NCBI GenBank assembly: GCA_900315875.1
Contig: ONAX01000010.1
Coordinates: 1 to 33,376 of the forward strand
Reading direction: 5' to 3'
Length of the DNA stretch: 33,376 nt
DNA from: an uncultured Eubacteriales bacterium
GTDB lineage: Bacteria > Bacillota > Clostridia > Oscillospirales > Acutalibacteraceae
Below the pieces are notes generated by a model. It was not told the DNA's origin and searched no databases. It was given only the letters and a program-made list of their open reading frames with translations. This document shows, piece by piece, positions 1 to 6,988 of this stretch; within the stretch, counting starts at the first letter, position 1; each line of letters starts with the position of its first letter. Position numbers and translations under genes: made by a program.

Positions 1-102
1 CCTCACGATGGACACCCTTGCCATCAGCTAACACTTCCTACTGCCAAGCGTGTAGCGGACTTTCACCGCCAAGTTACTGCCCATTTCGGGCAAACCAAAT
101 AA
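1..102 (+). CDS. C-terminal 33 codons of an unidentified reading frame cut by the window edge
   Basis: Frame 1 is open from the first base to a TAA at 100-102 and encodes a basic, His-rich tail (ending VTAHFGQTK). It could be the end of a real gene or a chance open frame; I do not recognise the family. No start is visible because the sequence begins inside it. A GC-rich hairpin follows five bases downstream (107-135), which weakly favours a gene end. Low confidence. Confidence 0.25.
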   Translation, partial: PHDGHPCHQLTLPTAKRVADFHRQVTAHFGQTK

Positions 103-106
103 TTAT

Positions 107-135
107 CCCCGATGTCACTTCATATGGCATCGGGG
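107..135. terminator. Hairpin after the edge reading frame
   Basis: Arms CCCCGATG (107-114) and CATCGGGG (128-135) enclose a 13-base loop. The right arm is followed by A's rather than T's, so it lacks a classic + strand U-tract. It may be a terminator of weak type or a simple palindromic repeat. Confidence 0.3.
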
Positions 136-249
136 AAAAAATTAAGACAAAAAGGTGGGCATGAAATACGACTGTTCAGAAAAAAGAAACCGAAGTTAGA
201 AAACCTCATGACAATAGACGGTATGCACGATCTCCACGGCAAATAAAAA

Positions 250-289
250 AACGGTTGAGACTTCTATGAGCTTCAACCGTTATTTTTTT
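250..289 (+). terminator. Intrinsic terminator, possibly bidirectional
   Basis: Arms AACGGTTGA (250-258) and TCAACCGTT (273-281) are followed by ATTTTTTT on the + strand and preceded by an A-run that would serve as a U-tract on the - strand. No clear gene ends immediately before it, so it may be left over from a decayed gene. Between 136 and 250 I see only very short open frames. Confidence 0.55.
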
Positions 290-428
290 GGGAATATAAT
301 AATAAATTTCATCAAAAATAATACAGCCCCTGTTGGACACGAACTCATGCAAAATTAAGTTAGACTACTCTCGCTGTTTTCATTTTTTCTGACCGATAGA
401 TTTCCTTTTTAGAGAATAAAGAATAGTG

Positions 429-572
429 AATAGTGAATAACGAATAATACAGATAAGTGACGCCCGAAGAGGTCAAGCCGAAGGCGCAGACCGATTCGCT
501 GTCGGAACTTATGCAGCGACCGCAGGGAGTCGCAAACGCCCCAACGAGCTTCATTATAAATTATTCACTATT
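429..572. repeat. MITE-like element with 12-bp inverted ends
   Basis: AATAGTGAATAA (429-440) is the exact reverse complement of TTATTCACTATT (561-572). The left end also contains tandem copies of GAATAGT (421-437). The interior (about 455-550) is clearly more GC-rich than its AT-rich surroundings. This looks like a small non-coding mobile or palindromic intergenic repeat; the open frame that runs through it continues into the tRNA genes and is not convincing as a protein. Confidence 0.45.
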
Positions 573-578
573 AATTGA

Positions 579-602
579 GCCCCTGTACGTCAGTACAGGG
601 GC
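579..602 (-). terminator. Hairpin downstream of the tRNA genes
   Basis: A perfect 10-bp stem, GCCCCTGTAC (579-588) and GTACAGGGGC (593-602), with loop GTCA lies six bases beyond the 3' end of tRNA-Glu on the - strand. The following - strand sequence is only partly T-rich, so it could end the tRNA transcript or act as a 3' processing signal. Confidence 0.55.
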
Positions 603-607
603 GTTTA

Positions 608-679
608 TGACCCGGACGAGAATCGAACTCGTGTTACCGCCGTGAAAGGGCGGTGTCTTAACCGCTTGACCACCGGGCC
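608..679 (-). tRNA. tRNA-Glu (anticodon TTC)
   Basis: On the - strand the 72-nt cloverleaf starts GGCCCGG, has the anticodon loop CTTTCAC (anticodon TTC, Glu) and the T-loop GTTCGATTC, and closes with CCGGGTC plus discriminator A. The 3' CCA is not encoded. It lies four bases downstream of the tRNA-Met gene and shares its promoter. Confidence 0.93.
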
Positions 680-683
680 GTAT

Positions 684-760
684 TGGTAGCGGTAGTGGGA
701 CTCGAACCTACGACACTCCGGGTATGAACCGAATGCTCTAGCCAACTGAGCTATACCGCC
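684..760 (-). tRNA. tRNA-Met (anticodon CAT), elongator type
   Basis: The 77-nt cloverleaf on the - strand begins GGCGGTATAGCTCAG, has the anticodon loop TTCATAC (CAT) and T-loop TTCGAGT, and ends TACCGCT-A-CCA with an encoded CCA. Acceptor pairing with a first-position G-T pair and the D-arm fit elongator tRNA-Met better than initiator tRNA. An Ile tRNA with a modified CAT anticodon cannot be excluded from sequence alone. First gene of a two-tRNA unit. Confidence 0.92.
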
Positions 761-770
761 ATATTTTTCC

Positions 771-788
771 GCTGACTTAGCAGTCAGC
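771..788 (-). other. Leader hairpin between tRNA promoter and tRNA-Met
   Basis: GCTGACT (771-777) and AGTCAGC (782-788) form a perfect 7-bp stem with a 4-base loop. It lies within the short 5' leader of the tRNA precursor and ends about 10 bases before the mature 5' end, where it may help RNase P processing. Confidence 0.45.
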
Positions 789-794
789 TTTATT

Positions 795-823
795 ATTATA
801 TTATAAAAGAAAGTATTTGTCAA
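795..823 (-). promoter_or_regulatory. Sigma-A type promoter of the tRNA unit
   Basis: On the - strand TTGACA (818-823) and TATAAT (795-800) are separated by exactly 17 bp, a perfect consensus, 35 bases upstream of tRNA-Met. Confidence 0.88.
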
Positions 824-959
824 GCGTTTTTAAACTTTTTATTTATACTATTTGTATATTTTATTGATACTATACATTATATTTGAGATAGTTCTATTTC
901 TTACAGCTTTACAAAATGTAATAACGCCCTTTTTTTATTTCTGAATAAACAATCAACAA

Positions 960-1164
960 CTTTCAACAGCTTCTTGTTGAAAGTGTTGAAAACTTGTCAA
1001 CCGAGATGTTAAAACAGATATATTAATTATTTGCCAAAAAATCAAAAAATACCACAACATCTTGGGTTTTTAAAAAAATCAAGACATAATTTCATGTAAT
1101 ATTTGAAATGTAAATTACAAACTGTAATCTTTAATTAACATTTTCAACATTCGGATGTTGAAAA
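960..1164. promoter_or_regulatory. Cluster of six GTTGAA-core 9-mers (candidate DnaA-binding cluster)
   Basis: The gene-free stretch 824-1175 is AT-rich and holds CTTTCAACA (960-968) and TGTTGAAAG (975-983), a perfect inverted pair; TGTTGAAAA (984-992); GGTTGACAA-like (997-1003, reverse); and TTTTCAACA (1141-1149) with TGTTGAAAA (1156-1164), a second perfect inverted pair with arms of 10 bp. The same 9-mer fills the dnaA-dnaN gap. The last pair ends 12 bases after the stop of the neighbouring acetyltransferase gene and could instead be its transcript-end hairpin, but it lacks a U-tract. No gene is visible in 824-1175. Confidence 0.5.
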
Positions 1165-1175
1165 CACGTAAAAAC

Positions 1176-1739
1176 TCAACTATTACATATAGTATTAAGG
1201 GCAAAATACTCGCTTTTCAGTATCGAAAGACGGTCAATATCATAGAAAATTCCATTTTTAAACAGCTCGTTTCTACTCGTTCCCTCATATTTCATGCCCA
1301 GCTTTTCCATGACCCTGCGCGAAGGGGAATTGCAGCTCATGCACAACCCGGATATTTTTTCAAAACCAAGTTCGCAGAAACCATATTTCAGCATTGCCGC
1401 CGAAGCCTCAGTAGCAATTCCCTGGCTGCGAATGTCCTTATCAATATAATATGAAATATCCGCATGACGATGCTCAATACTGATATTGATAAGTCCGACA
1501 TTACCGACATACTTTCCGGAATCGAGCATAAATACACCATATTCCAGCGATTTCATATTCTTTTTGCTGTCCCGCAGGAAGCGAAACCACTTTTTTGCTC
1601 TGCTCTTCGGATAATCAGCTGGGATACCGTAAGTTGTTGCCCTGATCTCCGGCTGGCGGATAACATAGAGAAAATCGTCAATATCCTTACGGTTATATTC
1701 GCGGATAAAAAGTCTTTCAGTTGTAAACGACTGTTCCAT
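1176..1739 (-). CDS. GNAT-family N-acetyltransferase, RimJ/RimL-like
   Basis: This 187-residue protein has the GNAT fold pattern of the RimJ/RimL branch: an N-terminal TERLFIRE strand, the acetyl-CoA pyrophosphate loop RSQGIAT at about 104-110, and the C-terminal NSPSRRVMEKLGM segment at about 137-150. Enzymes of this branch transfer acetyl from acetyl-CoA to alpha-amino groups of proteins or small amines; the substrate here cannot be told. The ATG is supported by GGAGAG seven bases upstream (1747-1752). It stands alone on the - strand, with the GTTGAA-type inverted repeat just past its stop. Confidence 0.88.
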   Translation of the reverse strand: MEQSFTTERLFIREYNRKDIDDFLYVIRQPEIRATTYGIPADYPKSRAKKWFRFLRDSKKNMKSLEYGVFMLDSGKYVGNVGLINISIEHRHADISYYIDKDIRSQGIATEASAAMLKYGFCELGFEKISGLCMSCNSPSRRVMEKLGMKYEGTSRNELFKNGIFYDIDRLSILKSEYFALNTICNS

Positions 1740-1912
1740 TACAACACTCTCCGTATACTCTCGTTAAAATAATTTTACATCATGCCCGTAGTCATGTCAA
1801 CCCACCCTTGCCGGCAAGCGTTCGAGGAAAAAACCTCAGCGGCATGCTTTACGATAAAAGACGGCACTGTTCCGTAGTCATTGCCACACATTGTAATTAC
1901 TGACAAATCTAA

Positions 1913-1945
1913 AAACAGGACGCCGTTTTAAGCAGCGTCCTGTTT
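1913..1945 (-). terminator. Terminator of the CTG-start gene
   Basis: AAACAGGACGC (1913-1923) and GCGTCCTGTTT (1935-1945) form an 11-bp stem; on the - strand it is followed by a short U-rich run. It lies about 50 bases beyond the stop at 1993. The remaining intergenic 1740-1912 holds only a small GAGG/CCTC hairpin (about 1824-1837) and no gene. Confidence 0.75.
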
Positions 1946-1992
1946 AAAATATATTCTATTTTGCATTTCAATATCAGATCACAACTCAGGAA

Positions 1993-2724
1993 TTAATTGT
2001 ACAGATTAAATTTCTTGACGAGATTTCCGTCCTTATCCGTAATAGAGGAATACTTGCCGTTCGGGTCAGAAGATATCATATCATCGGAATATACAGTTTC
2101 TGGTGTATATTCGCCGGAATTGAGAATGTATGAGTTGGTACGATAAAGCTTGTAAGTATTTCCCTCATTGTCCTTGCCTGTTACGTAATAATCAATTTCA
2201 CCCTTGTCAACCGTGTCATTCATATGATATGTGTAGCAGTTTGCGTCAACCTTAACGTCTTTGTCATTCATAAGATCAACCTCACGGAATACCTTGCCGT
2301 CAAGATCAAAAACAAGCTTCAGCTCTGTAAAATGAATATCAGCAGTTCCTTTTGCATCAAATGCATAAACTGACAGATCGCCGCCAAGCTTTGTCTTTTC
2401 TCCGTCCTTGCTTACTTCAGCAGCAGAAGTATCAAAATCTACTGTTGCATAGCAATCAAGCCATTCCGAACCTACAACAGAATCGTTCTGTTCGCTGTAA
2501 TCTCTGAAAAGGAGAATCTGAGTAGACAGTATCTGAGTGATCCTGTCGCCGTCTGATTCAAGTGTAAGAATGCCCGAAGGATATTCCTTCCAGACAGATG
2601 CCTTAACGGTACCGGTATAGCGTCCGTCATCTCCGAGCTTAAGCTCTGTTTTACTGTCACCAATGCGGAAGGTCAGCTTATCGTCCTTTCCGAGAACAAG
2701 CCTTGTTTCAAGAGAAAGTGTCAG
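1993..2724 (-). CDS. Hypothetical 243-residue protein, probable CTG start
   Basis: I do not recognise this protein. The frame is open from a TGA just upstream (at about 2731) down to the TAA at 1993-1995, but contains no ATG, GTG or TTG before codon 152 (ATG at 2271). A GAGGTG ribosome-binding site (2732-2737) lies seven bases before an in-frame CTG at 2722-2724, and a good promoter lies about 40 bases upstream, so CTG is the likely start. An ATT at 2730 is too close to the ribosome-binding site. The product is hydrophilic, rich in Asp, Thr and Lys with beta-strand-like alternation and no membrane segment or signal peptide. Alternatively it is the remnant of a longer gene that lost its start, with translation from the internal ATG giving only 92 residues. 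Confidence 0.6.
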   Translation of the reverse strand: MTLSLETRLVLGKDDKLTFRIGDSKTELKLGDDGRYTGTVKASVWKEYPSGILTLESDGDRITQILSTQILLFRDYSEQNDSVVGSEWLDCYATVDFDTSAAEVSKDGEKTKLGGDLSVYAFDAKGTADIHFTELKLVFDLDGKVFREVDLMNDKDVKVDANCYTYHMNDTVDKGEIDYYVTGKDNEGNTYKLYRTNSYILNSGEYTPETVYSDDMISSDPNGKYSSITDKDGNLVKKFNLYN

Positions 2725-2762
2725 ATCAATTCACCTCATTACATCTTTGCTTTACTGACATT

Positions 2763-2791
2763 ATTATATATTGACAGATTTTGATTTGCAA
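2763..2791 (-). promoter_or_regulatory. Promoter of the CTG-start gene
   Basis: On the - strand TTGCAA (2786-2791) and TATAAT (2763-2768) are 17 bp apart, placing transcription start about 20-25 bases before the GAGGTG ribosome-binding site. Confidence 0.65.
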
Positions 2792-2832
2792 TAGCTTTTA
2801 CATGGATTGCAATTTGCACTGCATGGATTGCA
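2780..2832. repeat. Phased direct repeats over and upstream of the -35 box
   Basis: CATGGATTGCA occurs exactly at 2822-2832 and again at 2801-2811, a 21-bp period. A third, degenerate copy (7 of 11 matching) sits at 2780-2790 in the same phase and overlaps the -35 box. Two-turn spacing on one DNA face is typical of operator arrays for an activator or repressor. Confidence 0.5.
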
Positions 2833-2901
2833 CAAAAAAGGAATAATCGCTGTGATTATCAGGAATTATTCTCCCATGGATAATTAAGTGTAAATCAAAA
2901 T

Positions 2902-2931
2902 AAAAAAGCCGATGAACCGCAATTCATCGAC
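2902..2931 (-). terminator. Terminator of guaB
   Basis: On the - strand GTCGATGAA / TTCATCGGC (923-931 and 908-916 of the 2,000s) form a 9-bp stem with a 6-base loop followed by TTTTTTATTTT. It lies about 60 bases after the guaB stop. Confidence 0.87.
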
Positions 2932-2988
2932 TTTTGATTTATTACAGAATAAACACACTTTTCGTGCATCTGCTCCGGAATACATTTA

Positions 2989-4494
<1,506 letters not shown>

Positions 4495-4640
4495 TTATTC
4501 CTTTATATAGTATAAAATTATACAACAGAGATGTAGAATTATGTTTCTATAAAAGAATAATAATTGTGAATTGAGAGTGAAATTTTTTTCAGTATACGGC
4601 GTTTGTTTTTGTCCTGTTTTACCATATAATCAAAAGAAAA

Positions 4641-4662
4641 GAGGTCAGCAACTGCCGACCTC
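4641..4662 (-). terminator. Terminator overlapping the stop codon of the second GNAT gene
   Basis: GAGGTC (4641-4646) and GACCTC (4657-4662) with inner G-C pairs form a hairpin that on the - strand is followed by TTTTCTTTT. The TGA stop (4645-4647) lies inside the right arm, so termination and the gene end share sequence. Confidence 0.75.
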
Positions 4663-5142
4663 AGCCTCCATGACATAGTCATTCATAAAGTATCCGTTTC
4701 CGATATCATTATCCTCGGAGTAAAGCTTTTTGAATCCCATTTTTTCATAGAACGCAATCGAGCCCTCATTATAGCGATTGACGTTCAGATACATTCTGTC
4801 CATTCCTTCGCGCTGCGTCTGACGACATATGAAATCAATACTGTCAGAAGCAAGATGTCTGCGTCGGAATCTGCGGTCAATATAAAGCTTGCTTATATAC
4901 ATTCTTCCATCCCTGGGATAAAACCCAATGAATCCGGCAGTTTTTCCGTCTGCTTCGACAAAGTAATATCTGTACCCGTTTGCCATCTGCTGCAAAAGAG
5001 CAGATTCTGACTGGAATTTTTCAATCATATAATCATTCTGTTCTGCGCCGAGTATCTGGTCGTAATGTTCCTTTACAATTGCGCTTGCAAGAGCCGACAG
5101 CTCTGCGGCGCTGCTTTCGTCTGCTATCCTGAAATTTGTCAT
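4645..5142 (-). CDS. GNAT-family N-acetyltransferase
   Basis: The 165-residue protein has a GNAT layout: MYISKLYIDRRFRRR leads into the acetyl-CoA loop region and YLNVNRYNEGSIAFYEKMGF gives the typical C-terminal beta5-alpha4. The pyrophosphate-loop signature reads RRRHLAS where most members have a glycine at the His position, so cofactor binding may differ. I chose the ATG at 5142 because AAGGTG lies five bases before it; a GTG at 5148 falls inside that ribosome-binding site. The upstream HD-GYP gene ends at 5145, two bases away, so the two are translationally coupled. Substrate unknown; a role tied to the c-di-GMP enzyme is inference only. Confidence 0.85.
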   Translation of the reverse strand: MTNFRIADESSAAELSALASAIVKEHYDQILGAEQNDYMIEKFQSESALLQQMANGYRYYFVEADGKTAGFIGFYPRDGRMYISKLYIDRRFRRRHLASDSIDFICRQTQREGMDRMYLNVNRYNEGSIAFYEKMGFKKLYSEDNDIGNGYFMNDYVMEAEVGSC

Positions 5143-5144
5143 TG

Positions 5145-6800
5145 TCACACCTTATTTTTTCCAAAAGGCTTGCCTATGAACGGTTTATTTTTTTTCTGAT
5201 TCTGATTCTGTTCCTGAACGTTAGCTTCCTCGTCGGCAAGTCTTGCTTTTTCAATTTTCTCTATTGTATCATTGCTGAAGCTGGAATAATCCGGCTTAAT
5301 TATTTCATCAGATATCTGCATTGCGGCTGCCTGTGCCGCAGCAAGCTGCTCAGGAGAAACATAGTTTTCACGTCTGATTTCAGTTTCCATTTCCTTCTGC
5401 AGACTGAAAGCCCTGGCTATTGCTTCAGCTTCATATGCAGAAGGCGCGGTTATCTGAGAAGAGGATTTAACCTCCTCAATAACAGCCGGCTTTTTGATAT
5501 TGGCTGCCTTTTCATGGACAGGCTCTCTGTCCGGCTTAATTTCACTCATTTCGTAATTAACGTCCTCTGAAATCATTTCAAGCATGATATTTGCAATATA
5601 CGGATCAAGCTGAGTACGCTTCGATCGTTCAAGCTCATCTATTACCTTCTGCTGTGACATTGCGTTACGGTAGCTTCTCTGTGAAGTCATTGCGTCGTAA
5701 GTATCAGCGACGGCAATGATTCTCGCATAAATCGGAATATCGTCACCCTTCAGACCGTCAGGGTAGCCTCGTCCGTCATATCTCTCATGGTGCCATAGTG
5801 CGCCCACATAAAGATTGGGCATGGTAGTGATACGGATAAGAACATCCGCTCCGATAACAGGATGTGCCTTGATAGCAGCAAATTCCTCATCCGTCAGCTT
5901 TCCGGTTTTGTTGATGATACTGTCCGGAATACCGATTTTTCCGATATCATGCAGAAGACCCATATAGTATATTTCCCTCTGAAATTCCTTGGATTTTCCC
6001 ATGCGTCGTGAGATTTCTCTTGCATAGATTGCAACTCGCTGGGAATGACCGTTTGTATATGAATCCTTTGCATCGACTGTACTCGCAAGGGCCGTAATAA
6101 TCTGCAGGCTGAATTTTTCGGTTAGTTCATTCTGCTGGATATGCTTGCTTATCAGCTCGTCCTTGAATACCCGGGACTGGAAATACATGAAATAGAAGAT
6201 AAGTGCGGAAGTAATTGCAACACGCAGTACCCAGTAATTCGAGAAGAATGATTCCGCAAGAGTAGCGATAACAAGTATTCCTACTATTTCCAGCACAATT
6301 ATCCGTTCGAAGGAATTATCCTTATTTATCTTGACAAATGTAACAACAATGAGCACAACAAGGTAAATACCCATTATTATGTGAGCCGTCCAACCGAGAG
6401 GACCTCTCTGCAGAACAGCATGGTCATCATAATAATATGTAAAATGAGTAAAAAATGTTGAAAAAGCAAAAATGACATTCAGAATTGCAGGGATCATCAG
6501 TGGAAATTTAACATTCATCCGGCTTTCATCACGAAGTACAATTATTATAAACAAAATCAGAAGGAACGGCCGGACTGCATACCCGCAGGCAGTAGCAAGT
6601 GTCAGAAGCATCAGATTGGTATCCGGGTGAGTAAGCACAAGCTCCATATTATAGATAAATAGTTCTATGCAAATAAGAGCAGTAAGAATATAGAATTTTA
6701 AAGTAACCTTTTTTTCCATGCTGTTATTCTTCCACATAAAAACAAGCATGAATATCATTCCGACAACAGGATAGAAATTAAGAGAAAAATAGTCTATCAT
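5145..6800 (-). CDS. Membrane protein with HD-GYP domain, probable c-di-GMP phosphodiesterase
   Basis: The N-terminal ~220 residues hold about seven hydrophobic segments (a 7TM-type sensor region). The HD-GYP domain at about 225-400 has all signature residues: LLHDIGKIGIPD with the HD pair at 284-285, KAHPVIGADVL, and HHERYDGRGYP at 337-347. HD-GYP proteins hydrolyse cyclic di-GMP. The last ~150 residues are charged, low-complexity and end in KPFIGKPFGKNKV, with no domain I can name. The ATG at 6800 is nine bases after GGAGGTG; an upstream in-frame GTG (6821) overlaps that site and is unlikely. The downstream GNAT gene begins at the stop. The signal sensed is unknown. Confidence 0.92.
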   Translation of the reverse strand: MIDYFSLNFYPVVGMIFMLVFMWKNNSMEKKVTLKFYILTALICIELFIYNMELVLTHPDTNLMLLTLATACGYAVRPFLLILFIIIVLRDESRMNVKFPLMIPAILNVIFAFSTFFTHFTYYYDDHAVLQRGPLGWTAHIIMGIYLVVLIVVTFVKINKDNSFERIIVLEIVGILVIATLAESFFSNYWVLRVAITSALIFYFMYFQSRVFKDELISKHIQQNELTEKFSLQIITALASTVDAKDSYTNGHSQRVAIYAREISRRMGKSKEFQREIYYMGLLHDIGKIGIPDSIINKTGKLTDEEFAAIKAHPVIGADVLIRITTMPNLYVGALWHHERYDGRGYPDGLKGDDIPIYARIIAVADTYDAMTSQRSYRNAMSQQKVIDELERSKRTQLDPYIANIMLEMISEDVNYEMSEIKPDREPVHEKAANIKKPAVIEEVKSSSQITAPSAYEAEAIARAFSLQKEMETEIRRENYVSPEQLAAAQAAAMQISDEIIKPDYSSFSNDTIEKIEKARLADEEANVQEQNQNQKKNKPFIGKPFGKNKV

Positions 6801-6849
6801 ATCAGTCCGCACCTCCTTCACGAAAAATAATGATATAGCTCCACTTTAT

Positions 6850-6878
6850 ATTTTATCACATTTTAGTTAATAAAGCAA
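6850..6878 (-). promoter_or_regulatory. Candidate promoter of the HD-GYP gene
   Basis: On the - strand TTGCTT (6873-6878) and TAAAAT (6850-6855) are 17 bp apart, about 50 bases before the start codon. Confidence 0.5.
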
Positions 6879-6932
6879 TAAAAATAACAGTTATAGTTGT
6901 TGATTTTTGTGATATTTGTTGCATAATAGTAA

Positions 6933-6969
6933 CAAAAAAGCCGATGAATCCCTGAGGGATCCACCGACT
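6933..6969 (-). terminator. Terminator of the amylase gene
   Basis: AGCCGATGAATCCC (6939-6952) pairs with GGGATCCACCGACT (6956-6969) around loop TGA; the - strand continues with TTTTTT. Starts 20 bases after the stop. Its AAAAAAGCCGATGAA edge is identical to that of the guaB terminator. Confidence 0.88.
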
Positions 6970-6988
6970 TTATAAATAATTTTTTATG

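Noticed and set aside
302-352. Short - strand frame of 22 codons (MSSCPTGAVLF...)
   Set aside because: No ribosome-binding site, preceded closely by a stop and overlapping no conserved feature.
457-645. + strand open frame of 62 codons across the small repeat
   Set aside because: It begins inside the MITE-like element and runs into the tRNA-Glu gene; no ribosome-binding site and no recognisable protein pattern.
6456-6464. TGTTGAAAA inside the HD-GYP gene
   Set aside because: Isolated copy in coding DNA; not part of a cluster, so not counted as evidence for binding.
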